From 43-108 sp001915545 (lineage in GTDB: Bacteria > Bacteroidota > Bacteroidia > Bacteroidales > Bacteroidaceae), in NCBI GenBank assembly GCA_902491215.1, contig CABUGV010000008.1:43064-107063 (forward strand): DNA of 64,000 nucleotides. The letters run 5' to 3'. Under the pieces are notes generated by a model, which searched no databases, was not told the DNA's origin, and saw only the letters and a program-made list of their open reading frames with translations. Shown piece by piece: positions 33,508 to 42,134 of the stretch. The translations under genes were made by a program, and so were the position numbers. The stretch's first letter is position 1. The number at the start of each line of letters is the position of its first letter.

Positions 33508-34863
33508 TCAATCTTCCTTGATTCTAATAAGCGCATTAGCCAATATAGCTGTCAAACCTCCGGTTGTTATTCCAGAAGAGAATATATTGCGCAAAGTCTC
33601 CGGAAGCTGGCACAATATATCCGGAACAAGTTCAACGCTCAATCCGAAAGAGAAGCTCAGCGCCATTACCAAAGTAGCCTTACGGTTGATTTTCTGCGAT
33701 GAGATGATGCGTATACCGGCAGCCGCAACTGTTCCGAACATAAGCAACGTTGCTCCACCGAGAACCGGCTCAGGCATAAGCGAGAACACAAGTCCTACAG
33801 CCGGGAACAATCCGAGCAGAACAAGCATGCCGGCAATGAAATATCCTACATAACGGCTTGCAACACCTGTAAGCTGTATCATTCCATTATTTTGCGCAAA
33901 AATAGAATTTGGGAACGAATTGAATACTCCTGCAAGCATTGAGTTGAATCCGTCTGCAAGAATACCTCCTGAAGCCCTGCGAACAAACTTTTCGCCTTCT
34001 ACCGGTTCGCCGGATATAAGAGAATTTGCAGTGATGTCGCCATAAGCCTCTATAGCTGTAATGAGATACACAAGTCCCAAAGCAATTATAGACGATATGT
34101 CAAAAGAAATACCGTAGCGGAAAGGTACTGGTATATTGAATCCTCCGAAATCGTTCACCGTTGAGAAATTTACAAGTCCCATAGCCCATGCAACGGCATA
34201 ACCTACAGCCAGACCTATGACGATGGAGCTCATTCTCAAATATCTGTTTGAACTTCTGTTGAAAAGAATTATAAGCACCAGCACAAGAGCTGCAAGACCT
34301 ACATGCTGTAAAGCGCCGAAAGTGCCGTCAGCCTTAGCCATTTCACCACCACCGCAAGCAGTGATGCCGACCTTTATCAAACTCATACCGATAAGTGTCA
34401 CCACTATACCAGACACAAGCGGAGTAATGATCTTTCGTGTATACTTCAATATACGGCTGACAATCATCTCAACAAAAGAACCTGCTATCGTAGCACCGAA
34501 TATAGTGCTCAATCCTGCTGTTCCGCCCAATATGTTGCCTGCAGCAATTATCGGGCCTATAAATGAGAAGCTGGTACCCTGCACGCAAAGAAGCCCGCAT
34601 CCTATAGGACCAACACGTCTGCACTGAATGAAAGTTGAAATTCCTGATGCAAAAAGCGACATAGACACAAGGAAACCTGTCGTCTCCAAATCAAGCTTCA
34701 TCGCACCTGCAATTATGAGAGGCGGAGTTATTATGGCAACAAATATCGCCAACAAATGCTGCAGTGCAGCAAAAAAAGTATCTTTCAAAGGCGGACGGTC
34801 ATTGAGTCCGTAAATAAGACCATTTCCGGCAGTCGAACCTGCATTCTGATTATCCTGTTCCAT
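33508..34863 (-). CDS. NCS2-family xanthine/uracil permease
   Basis: A 451-residue permease of the nucleobase:cation symporter-2 family with ~14 membrane segments. Visible family motifs are LQHLLAIFVAIITPPLI at the first helix and the substrate-binding NSFPNSIFAQNNGMIQLTGVASRY region near 315-340, where the NCS2 signature lies. It is downstream of xpt with a 41-nt gap, an arrangement matching xanthine permease–Xpt operons, so xanthine is the favoured substrate over uracil. Confidence 0.9.
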   Translation of the reverse strand: MEQDNQNAGSTAGNGLIYGLNDRPPLKDTFFAALQHLLAIFVAIITPPLIIAGAMKLDLETTGFLVSMSLFASGISTFIQCRRVGPIGCGLLCVQGTSFSFIGPIIAAGNILGGTAGLSTIFGATIAGSFVEMIVSRILKYTRKIITPLVSGIVVTLIGMSLIKVGITACGGGEMAKADGTFGALQHVGLAALVLVLIILFNRSSNRYLRMSSIVIGLAVGYAVAWAMGLVNFSTVNDFGGFNIPVPFRYGISFDISSIIALGLVYLITAIEAYGDITANSLISGEPVEGEKFVRRASGGILADGFNSMLAGVFNSFPNSIFAQNNGMIQLTGVASRYVGYFIAGMLVLLGLFPAVGLVFSLMPEPVLGGATLLMFGTVAAAGIRIISSQKINRKATLVMALSFSFGLSVELVPDILCQLPETLRNIFSSGITTGGLTAILANALIRIKED

Positions 34864-34904
34864 TTACCTATAAATATCTTTATTACCTTATTAAAAATCC
34901 GACA

Positions 34905-35474
34905 TCAGTCTCTTATCACAATACGGCAGTCGTCAAGACTGTCTATTATTGCAAGCGATTCCACATGAACGCCACGTTCTCTCAAAAAATCGCCTCCATG
35001 CTGGAATGATTTTTCAATAAGGAATCCCATACCTACAAGCTCTGCACCAGCCTGCTCGACAAGGTCTATTATACCCTTGGCAGCATTGCCGTTAGCAAGA
35101 AAATCATCAATAAAAAGCACCTTATCGCCAGGACACAGATAATCCTTGCTCACGCACACGTTATATGAACTGTTTTTAGTGAACGAGTATACGGTCGTAG
35201 ACAGCATATTCTCCATAGTGCTTGGAACCTTCTTCTTTGCAAAAACCACAGGAAGTTCCAACAAGTAGCCCACCATTATAGCCGGTGCTATACCGCTGGC
35301 CTCGATTGTCACAATCTTGTTGATTTTAGTACCGGCAAAACGGCGTACAAATTCAACTGCCATAGACTTCATCAGAATAGGATCCATCTGATGATTGATG
35401 AAATTGTCAACCTTGAGTATTCCTCCGTCAAAACATCTTCCATCCCGCATAATGCGATCTTTCAGTGCTCTCAT
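34905..35474 (-). CDS. xpt: Xanthine phosphoribosyltransferase
   Basis: A 189-residue type I PRTase that converts xanthine and PRPP to XMP. The PRPP loop is VLFIDDFLANGNAAKGI near 127-143, and 'GIAPAIMVGYLLELPVVFAKK' is typical of Xpt. It heads a two-gene purine salvage operon with the permease. No purine riboswitch consensus is seen in the 115-nt leader region; a -7 box TAACTTTG at 35519-35512 (minus) gives a short leader. Confidence 0.94.
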   Translation of the reverse strand: MRALKDRIMRDGRCFDGGILKVDNFINHQMDPILMKSMAVEFVRRFAGTKINKIVTIEASGIAPAIMVGYLLELPVVFAKKKVPSTMENMLSTTVYSFTKNSSYNVCVSKDYLCPGDKVLFIDDFLANGNAAKGIIDLVEQAGAELVGMGFLIEKSFQHGGDFLRERGVHVESLAIIDSLDDCRIVIRD

Positions 35475-35590
35475 ACTGCAAATGTTCTAGTTAAATGTTT
35501 CAATAAAGTTGCAAAGTTAAGTTTTTTCGGTCACAATATCCACACATAACCACCCATTTGTTTCACATCGCGCCTCGACTTTAACGTCTG

Positions 35591-35851
35591 TCAGCCATCA
35601 GAATGCTTCTCCAGCCACTTTTTAGCGTATTCGCATACGGCAACACGCTTCAGACATTTTTCGTCGGCATACTTATAGGCTGCAGCAACTAAAGCCGAAG
35701 CCAAGCCACGGCCTTCAAGAGGACTCGGAACGATGGTATGCACGATAATCAGTTCACCTGCATTTTCCACATATTCCACATACGCTTCACTTCCTTCCAT
35801 TTCGATTGAGAATCTACAGACTTCGGGTCTGTGAACAATGGTGTATTCCAT
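35591..35851 (-). CDS. Small GNAT (Gcn5-like, YidJ/GNAT_3-type) protein
   Basis: An 86-residue single-domain acetyltransferase-like protein of the YjdJ type. It has LIIVHTIVPSPLEGRGLASALV, where the Gly-rich part binds acetyl-CoA, and a C-terminal Cys-x-tyr segment AVCEYAKKWLEKH as in the human GNAT domain-containing short family. The ATG at 35851 is chosen because homologues begin at about MEYTIVHRPE. The substrate is unknown. It is the last gene before the array at locus C. Confidence 0.85.
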   Translation of the reverse strand: MEYTIVHRPEVCRFSIEMEGSEAYVEYVENAGELIIVHTIVPSPLEGRGLASALVAAAYKYADEKCLKRVAVCEYAKKWLEKHSDG

Positions 35852-36252
35852 AAAATATTCAGATTTAAAAGACAATAAAGTATATCATTCACTATATACA
35901 AATGAACGACGCGTTTTGTTCACATATTTCCACATAACGCCTTCACAAAAAAACGCCAGAGGCTCAGAACAAAAATTACAAGCCCTCGAAACGATTATTC
36001 CGCGCGCTCAGAAATCTTTTCGCGAGCGCCCATAATTTCAATCCGGATAGTAATATGCCATACTGCATACGTTACAATGCCCAAACATCTATAATACATT
36101 CTTGGACAACAAATTTTGCCCAACCGTAGCTAATATGACAAAAAGGCTCCAGATCTATTTTAAACACAAAACAGAAGGAAATAAAAAGGGATGCATCCTA
36201 TATAGACACATCCCATAATATTTCAATGAATCATTGTTGCCACATTACATAG
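35852..36252. other. Intergenic region with array C
   Basis: About 400 bases with no convincing ORF. The one recognisable structure is the 22-bp array at 35955-36042; the remainder (36043-36252) is AT-rich and shows no hairpin with a T-run that I could identify. Confidence 0.5.
35955..36042. repeat. 22-bp phased GAGCGCTC array, locus C (4 units)
   Basis: Units start at 35955, 35977, 35999 and 36021, each 22 bp apart, with cores AGAGGCTCAG, AAGCCCTCGA, GCGCGCTCAG and GAGCGCCCAT and A/T-rich tails. The second unit is closely similar to units of loci B and D. Confidence 0.75.
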
Positions 36253-37137
36253 TCAATCTTCCAATCCTGCAAAACGTCCCTCAGGAGTAAGCTCGATTCC
36301 ATCATCAAGAATCTTTATATAATGCTTCTTATAGAGATCGCCGACAGCCTTCTTGAAAGTTTTCTTGCTCACCTTAAACTCGGCATATATATCTTCAGCC
36401 GGACTTTTGTCATGATAAGGGGCAAAGCCTTCTTCCGTGCATTTAAGATAATTGAACAACTCTTCTGAAAAATCGGCCACATGCTTGCGTCCGTGCGCTT
36501 GAAGCACCAAGTCAATCTTTCCGTCCTCACGAACATTCTTTACATACGCTTTCAATCGGTCACCGGTATGTATATCTCTAAAAAGTTCGTTCTGATAGAT
36601 GAGTCCTCCGTATTTGTTTTCAACTATGGCCTTGAATCCAAGATCTGTTTTCTGCTGCACAAGGACATCTACGATTTCACCGGCTTTGTATGGTGGATAA
36701 TCGTCAGAAATGAATTTGTCAACCTTTGCCGATGCTACTATACGATAGGTCTGCGAATCGATGTATACATAAACAATATAGCTTCTGCCGACCTGCATCT
36801 TACGGCGCTGCTCGCGGAACGGACAGAAAAGATCCTTCATCAGCCCCCAATCAAGGAAAGCTCCGTACTCGTTTACCCATTTCACTTCCAAATAAGCAAA
36901 CTGATTTACTTCAACCAAAGGCGTTTCTGTCGTAGCCACCAGGCGTTCTTCACTGTCGAGATAGAGAAAAACGTCGATTACATCGCCTATTTTGCAATCT
37001 TCAGGCACATATCTTTTCGGAAGAAGTATCTCGCCAAGTTCTCCAGCACCGAGATACATACCGAAATCAACCTCCTTAACAACTTCAAGCTTGTTCCATT
37101 TGCCAAGCCTTAGTTTAGGCATATTGTCATTGTCCAT
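36253..37137 (-). CDS. cvfB: CvfB-type S1-domain RNA-binding protein
   Basis: A 294-residue CvfB/YitL-family protein: three consecutive S1-like OB folds (~5-65, 70-135, 145-215) and a C-terminal winged-helix (~230-290, VSKKTFKKAVGDLYKKHYIKI). CvfB influences virulence gene expression in Staphylococcus; its role in Bacteroidetes is not known. The ATG at 37137 is preferred to 37176, which would overlap the end of the ABC transporter gene upstream. The 13-nt spacing suggests an operon with it. Confidence 0.9.
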   Translation of the reverse strand: MDNDNMPKLRLGKWNKLEVVKEVDFGMYLGAGELGEILLPKRYVPEDCKIGDVIDVFLYLDSEERLVATTETPLVEVNQFAYLEVKWVNEYGAFLDWGLMKDLFCPFREQRRKMQVGRSYIVYVYIDSQTYRIVASAKVDKFISDDYPPYKAGEIVDVLVQQKTDLGFKAIVENKYGGLIYQNELFRDIHTGDRLKAYVKNVREDGKIDLVLQAHGRKHVADFSEELFNYLKCTEEGFAPYHDKSPAEDIYAEFKVSKKTFKKAVGDLYKKHYIKILDDGIELTPEGRFAGLED

Positions 37138-37150
37138 AATTTCCACTTCT

Positions 37151-37867
37151 TTATATATTCTGTTCGGATTCAACACTTGTTTCTTCTTTCTGCTTCATCT
37201 TTTTCGCAGATTCGGTACTGAGAATCATTCCATCTTTCAGATGTATTGTCCTATCAGTTGTTGATGCCAACTCCTCATCATGCGTCACTATGACGAATGT
37301 CTGTCCAAACTGTTTTCTCAGTTCGAAGAAAAGCTGATGCAATTCAGCTTTGTTTTTCGTATCCAGACTTCCAGAAGGTTCATCCGCAAGTATAACAGAC
37401 GGGCGATTCATCAAAGCACGCGCCACAGCCACACGCTGCTTCTCTCCTCCAGACAGCTCATTAGGCTTATGCGAAGCTCTATCTGCCAGTCCCATGAATC
37501 CAAGAAGTTCTTCGGCCCTGGCCTGAGCTTCCTTATGATTCATTCTAGCAATCATCGCCGGCATCATCACATTCTCTATTGCAGTGAATTCGGGCAGAAG
37601 CTGGTGAAACTGAAATACAAAACCGATCTGTTTGTTGCGGAAGCGCGAAATTTCATTATGCCCCAGCTTTGAAACATCCACGCCGTTGATGACAACGCTT
37701 CCGCTGTCTGCGCGGTCCAAAGTACCCATAATCTGCAGAAGAGTTGTCTTGCCGGCACCGCTTGGACCTACAATACTGACGATTTCACCGTCATTTATGT
37801 CCAGATCTATGCCCTTCAGCACCTGCAGATTGCCGAAGCTCTTTGTAATTCCTTTTAGAGTAATCAT
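37151..37867 (-). CDS. lolD: LolD-like ABC transporter ATP-binding protein
   Basis: A 238-residue ATPase of the MacB/LolD group. Walker A is GPSGAGKTTL (residues ~34-43), the Q-loop is in VFQFHQLLPEFTAIENV, the signature is LSGGEKQRVAVARAL, and Walker B is VILADEPSGSLD. It should power lipoprotein release from the inner membrane with LolC/E, whose genes are not here. The C-terminal 20 residues are an extra Lys/Glu-rich tail. It lies between tcdA and cvfB in one minus-strand run; macB-type efflux is the alternative. Confidence 0.85.
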   Translation of the reverse strand: MITLKGITKSFGNLQVLKGIDLDINDGEIVSIVGPSGAGKTTLLQIMGTLDRADSGSVVINGVDVSKLGHNEISRFRNKQIGFVFQFHQLLPEFTAIENVMMPAMIARMNHKEAQARAEELLGFMGLADRASHKPNELSGGEKQRVAVARALMNRPSVILADEPSGSLDTKNKAELHQLFFELRKQFGQTFVIVTHDEELASTTDRTIHLKDGMILSTESAKKMKQKEETSVESEQNI

Positions 37868-37882
37868 ATCTTAAATTATATC

Positions 37883-38611
37883 CTATTTTTCTGTTAGATG
37901 TCGTATGACATATGCTGCCAGATAATTTCCGAAAGTAGCGGTCATATAAGAAACTGTTCCAGCCGTAGATTTCTTGTTTGTCTCATTTATTCTGATGACT
38001 GCATCCATATCCGGTGCCTGAGAACAAAACACAACCGGAAGACGGCGTCCCTGAAGACCACGTCTTTTCATTCCCGTCCGTACCGCCTTGCTCAATCCGC
38101 AATTGAAGGTTTTCCATATATCTGCGTACTGTATCTGCGATATGTCTGTCTTGGCTCCTGCACCCATAGAACTTACTATACCGATTCTGTTATTTAGAGC
38201 ATAGGCTATCAGTCCGAGTTTCGGTGCAATCGTATCTATTGCATCAACTATAAAGTCAAATTTACCTGCACTGACGAACTCACCGACATTTTCCTCGGTT
38301 ATGTACTCGTGCAGAGCTGTAAGTGAAATTTCTGGATTTATATCTCTGAATCGTTCGGCCATCACGTCAACCTTACTTCGTCCAACGGTGGAATGCAATG
38401 CTGGAAGCTGACGATTGATATTTGTTACCGACACATCGTCGGCATCTATTATAGTCATACTGCCGATACCGGCACGACAAAGCATTTCTGCGGCATAGGC
38501 ACCGACTCCGCCCACACCTGCAACAAAAACATTAGCACTTCGCAGACGCTCCATCGAATCCTGGCCAAACAGGATTTCTGTCCTCTGCATCCATTCGTTT
38601 TCCATCGACAT
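37883..38611 (-). CDS. tcdA: tRNA threonylcarbamoyladenosine dehydratase
   Basis: A 242-residue E1-like (ThiF/MoeB/HesA) enzyme with the nucleotide-binding loop AGVGGVGAYAAEML near 31-44 and the Asp/Arg pair in DADDVSVTNINRQ. TcdA (YgdL/CsdL) cyclises t6A37 to ct6A in tRNA using ATP. It lacks the C-terminal CxxC zinc motifs of MoeB/ThiF, which favours TcdA. It follows the antiporter gene by 9 nt and precedes lolD by 15 nt. Confidence 0.92.
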   Translation of the reverse strand: MSMENEWMQRTEILFGQDSMERLRSANVFVAGVGGVGAYAAEMLCRAGIGSMTIIDADDVSVTNINRQLPALHSTVGRSKVDVMAERFRDINPEISLTALHEYITEENVGEFVSAGKFDFIVDAIDTIAPKLGLIAYALNNRIGIVSSMGAGAKTDISQIQYADIWKTFNCGLSKAVRTGMKRRGLQGRRLPVVFCSQAPDMDAVIRINETNKKSTAGTVSYMTATFGNYLAAYVIRHLTEK

Positions 38612-38620
38612 TATAGTATT

Positions 38621-40753
38621 TTAACCGATTTTGCTTATCCATTTCGACATCCAGCGCGACATTCTGGATATGTTTGCAGCAGTTTTTCCGCGTGGTTCTG
38701 CAAACGTAAGATTATCCGGTTCTTCGCCGAACTGATCGGGATAAACTATCATAAGACTGTTGTTGGAGAAATATCGTTCCAAAAGTTTAGGCAACTGTTC
38801 GAAAGACTTCTGGTAAGAAATCGAACCTGTTCTGGCCGTAACAACGACAAACATGTGGTCGTAATTCATATCCTCGCTGAGAAGAAGCAGGTCGTCCCAT
38901 GAATCAAGAAGTTCATAGCTGGCTCTGAGGTTTGGATGGGAATGTCTCACACGCGACATTATCAAAGCAGATGTACGTTCTGTTGCATGAAATACAATCT
39001 GACAACCGATTTCATCGGCTAATCTTGAGAGTCTTTCGACCCAACGTACAAATCCGGTTTCGAATTCAGCACGTTCAGGAACAGCTACAACTATACGGCG
39101 TATCGTATTCAACGGCACAATGCTCTTGACTATTATTATCTGCCTAGACAAAGCACCGATCAATTCGGTTGTAAAACTTCCAAGATACGAATCGACAATA
39201 GATCGGCGGTGATGAAGGCCGATAATCAATTCGGTGGCATCATTTTCTCGAACCGCGTGCACAAGGCCGCTCGTTGGATTCGTGGCTAGACGGCTCTGAG
39301 TAACCATTTTCACATCTGCAGACGCAGCCACCTGCTCAGCCCTCGTCAGAATCTTACGGCTGTGCTCATGCATAGCCTCGCTGTGCTCATCATCATATAC
39401 AACATTTATAGCTATAAGCTCGGAATTGCGTTTCTGATTTCGCATCATAATAGCCAATCCAACGATGCTTTCGATGTTGTCGTGATAACTTACCGGAATC
39501 ATGATTTTCTCGGAGTCATCGGAATAATCCTTCTCGGATGCAGTTTCGTCAAGTCCTCTCAATGTAAGATTGCGTGCTGCCTGATCTGTCGCTATGGAAC
39601 TGATAATACATGAAATGAGAATCATCATGACAACACCGTCGAGTACGGCATTGTTCATAAGCGGTTCGCCCGGACGTATTTCCAGTCCCGTACCTACCAT
39701 AACCATGGCAAGAGCACCTGCGGCATGAGCCTCGGTCAGTCCGAACATCATAAGTCCGCTTGACGGATCCATCTTAAACAATTTGCGGGTTATATGCGCT
39801 GCCAAAAGTTTCGACAGAGTTCCGGCAATGACCATAACAGCTACGACGACCAATGCACCTTCTTCTGTAAACAGAGGTTTGACGTTGACCAGCATGCCGA
39901 CACCTATAAGGAAATATGGGATGAAAAGGGCATTCCCTACAAATTCCACCCTGTTCATCAACGGTGATGTGCGCGGTATAAATCTGTTGAGCACCAATCC
40001 TGACAAAAATGCGCCAAGAATACCTTCAAGGCCACACAACTCCGCCATTGCCGCAAAAAAGAATACTACGGCAATTACGAATATGTACTGCATGACATTG
40101 TCGGAGTATTTTCGGAAAAAAGCTCTTATGATACGCGGACAAATGGTAAATATGCAAACAAAATATATTATGCATTTCACCGCAAACATCGACCAGTATA
40201 TTGCATCGTTTCCACCTTTGAAAGTACCGCTTATGCTGGCAAGTATGAGAAGAGCCGAAAGAAGTGCAAACATGGTTGCAGCAATAGAAACAGTAACGCT
40301 TGGATGCTTGCCCAATCCGTATCTGCCGACAATAGGATATGCAACCAGCGTATGCGAAGCAAGAATACAAGCCAAGAGCATTGATGCAGGCATACTGAAA
40401 CCTAACACCCAATAACCGGAAATGAATCCGAACAAAAAAGGTATTGCAGTAGTCAAAGCTCCGAAAATAAGGCCTCGAGTCTGATTTTTCTTCAATCCTT
40501 CGAGATCCATTTCAAGACCGGCAAGAAACATTATGTAGTAGATACCCACTTTGCCGAACAATTCGAAGCTTCCGTCTCTGTCGAGCAAATCGAGTCCGTT
40601 CTCGCCTATAAGCGCACCAGCCAATATCATACCTACAAGATGAGGTATATGAAGGCGGTTGAAAATCATTGGAGCAAGAAGAATTATGCACAAAACAATG
40701 AAGAAGACCCACGTGGGATCCGTAATAGGCAAATATAAGGTTATAGCGTCCAT
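38621..40753 (-). CDS. CPA2-family cation:proton antiporter with C-terminal UspA-like domain
   Basis: A 710-residue protein. The first ~390 residues form a 12-13 helix Na+/H+ exchanger domain with the RLHIPHLVGMILAGALIGE opening, and 'LGKHPSVTVSIAATMFALLSALLIL'. The C-terminal ~300 residues carry two universal-stress-like segments (e.g. IMIPVSYHDNIESIVGLAIMM near 420) instead of RCK/TrkA domains. It should exchange K+ or Na+ for protons at the inner membrane. It heads the tcdA-lolD-cvfB direction. Confidence 0.9.
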   Translation of the reverse strand: MDAITLYLPITDPTWVFFIVLCIILLAPMIFNRLHIPHLVGMILAGALIGENGLDLLDRDGSFELFGKVGIYYIMFLAGLEMDLEGLKKNQTRGLIFGALTTAIPFLFGFISGYWVLGFSMPASMLLACILASHTLVAYPIVGRYGLGKHPSVTVSIAATMFALLSALLILASISGTFKGGNDAIYWSMFAVKCIIYFVCIFTICPRIIRAFFRKYSDNVMQYIFVIAVVFFFAAMAELCGLEGILGAFLSGLVLNRFIPRTSPLMNRVEFVGNALFIPYFLIGVGMLVNVKPLFTEEGALVVVAVMVIAGTLSKLLAAHITRKLFKMDPSSGLMMFGLTEAHAAGALAMVMVGTGLEIRPGEPLMNNAVLDGVVMMILISCIISSIATDQAARNLTLRGLDETASEKDYSDDSEKIMIPVSYHDNIESIVGLAIMMRNQKRNSELIAINVVYDDEHSEAMHEHSRKILTRAEQVAASADVKMVTQSRLATNPTSGLVHAVRENDATELIIGLHHRRSIVDSYLGSFTTELIGALSRQIIIVKSIVPLNTIRRIVVAVPERAEFETGFVRWVERLSRLADEIGCQIVFHATERTSALIMSRVRHSHPNLRASYELLDSWDDLLLLSEDMNYDHMFVVVTARTGSISYQKSFEQLPKLLERYFSNNSLMIVYPDQFGEEPDNLTFAEPRGKTAANISRMSRWMSKWISKIG

Positions 40754-41041
40754 AATTGCATCTTGCTTTAAAGTTGGAGTTTAGAAAAACAAAAAGTGAA
40801 ACCAGCAGAAAACAGATGCATTCCTGCACATCCTGATGACGGAAAAATCACTCGCTTCATCAACTCCTGGATGATGATTCCGACACGTCCGCCTGTCAAA
40901 AAGCGGAACTTCTGCTGTTTTTGCATCACATGCTCTGCAAATATAACTAAAATATCAGTGTTTAGTCGTTTAAATCGTCAAATTGTTATATTTTTGCACA
41001 AATGTCTTTACAGAAATAGATTAACATTAAATAAGTTGAAA
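40754..41041. promoter_or_regulatory. Divergent promoter region antiporter/asd
   Basis: 287 bases between divergent genes. A perfect -7 TATTTTTG is at 40989-40996, about 46 nt before asd. No matching consensus -33 box was found; nothing else is recognised. Confidence 0.4.
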
Positions 41042-42046
41042 ATGAAAGTAGCAATTGTAGGCGCCAGCGGTGCCGTAGGACAAGAATTTCTCAGAGTTCT
41101 CGATGAAAGAAACTTTCCTATCGACGAACTTGTGCTCTTCGGTTCTGAAAGAAGCGCAGGAAGAAAGTATTCATTTCGTGGCAAAGAATACGAAGTAAAG
41201 CTTCTCCAGCACAATGACGACTTCAAGGGCGTTGACATAGCCTTCACCTCTGCCGGAGCCGGCACATCAAAGGAGTTTGCCGCAGACATAACAAAATATG
41301 GCGCTGTAATGATTGACAACTCAAGTGCATTCCGTATGGACGACGATGTACCTTTGGTAGTACCAGAGTGCAATGCAGAAGACGCACTGAACCGCCCAAG
41401 AGGAATCATTGCCAACCCTAACTGCACAACTATCATGATGGTTGTAGTGCTCCAGCCGCTCGAAAAGCTAAGCCACATAAAGAGAATACACGTATCAAGC
41501 TATCAGTCTGCCAGCGGTGCAGGTGCTGCAGCAATGGAAGAGCTTCAGCAGCAGTACAAGGAAATCGTCAGCGGAGAGCCTATCACTGTAAACAAGTTTG
41601 CTTATCAGCTGGCATACAACGTAATCCCTCAGATTGACGTATTCCAGGACAATGGATATACAAAAGAGGAGATGAAGATGTTCAACGAAACAAGAAAGAT
41701 CATGCACAGCGATGTGAAATGTTCTGCAACATGCGTACGTATATCTTCACTCCGCTCACATTCAGAGTCTGTATGGATAGAAACAGAAAGACCTATCAGC
41801 GTAGAAGAGGCACGCAAGGCCATAGCTGAAGCTGACGGAGTAACACTTCAGGACGATCCAGCAAACAAGGTATACCCTATGCCTCTGTTCACAGCAGGAA
41901 AAGACGATATCTACGTAGGAAGAATCCGCAAGGACCTTGCCGACGAGAACGGACTTACATTCTGGCTCAGCGGCGACCAGATCAAGAAAGGCGCAGCACT
42001 CAATGCCGTGCAGATTGCAGAGTACCTTGTAAAGGTTGGTCTGTAA
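41042..42046 (+). CDS. asd: Aspartate-semialdehyde dehydrogenase
   Basis: A 334-residue enzyme making aspartate semialdehyde for Lys/DAP, Met and Thr. The NADP loop is VGASGAVGQEF (residues ~6-16), the catalytic Cys is in NPNCTTI (~131), and the substrate-binding QSASGAGAA and the Arg in CSATCVRI..RSHSESV follow. The ATG at 41042 is used because the Rossmann beta strand begins right there; the longer frame upstream runs across the promoter. Confidence 0.97.
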   Translation: MKVAIVGASGAVGQEFLRVLDERNFPIDELVLFGSERSAGRKYSFRGKEYEVKLLQHNDDFKGVDIAFTSAGAGTSKEFAADITKYGAVMIDNSSAFRMDDDVPLVVPECNAEDALNRPRGIIANPNCTTIMMVVVLQPLEKLSHIKRIHVSSYQSASGAGAAAMEELQQQYKEIVSGEPITVNKFAYQLAYNVIPQIDVFQDNGYTKEEMKMFNETRKIMHSDVKCSATCVRISSLRSHSESVWIETERPISVEEARKAIAEADGVTLQDDPANKVYPMPLFTAGKDDIYVGRIRKDLADENGLTFWLSGDQIKKGAALNAVQIAEYLVKVGL

Positions 42047-42075
42047 GACTATATATTCTCAAAAATTTAATATAG

Positions 42076-42108
42076 CGAAGCAGGCATTATATGTCTGCTT
42101 CGTTTTAT
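42076..42108 (+). terminator. asd terminator
   Basis: CGAAGCAG (42076-42083) pairs with CTGCTTCG (42095-42102), followed by TTTT; it lies 26 nt before the start of the CotH lipoprotein. Confidence 0.75.
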
Positions 42109-42134
42109 TTATAGACAAATTTCACTTATACCAA

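Noticed and set aside
35475..35590. A purine riboswitch before xpt
   Set aside because: The conserved three-way junction loops of the purine class are not present, and the -7 box leaves only a short leader.
35565..35590. An extra GAGCGCTC-type unit (CGCGCCTCGA)
   Set aside because: A single degenerate match with no partner 22 bp away on either side.
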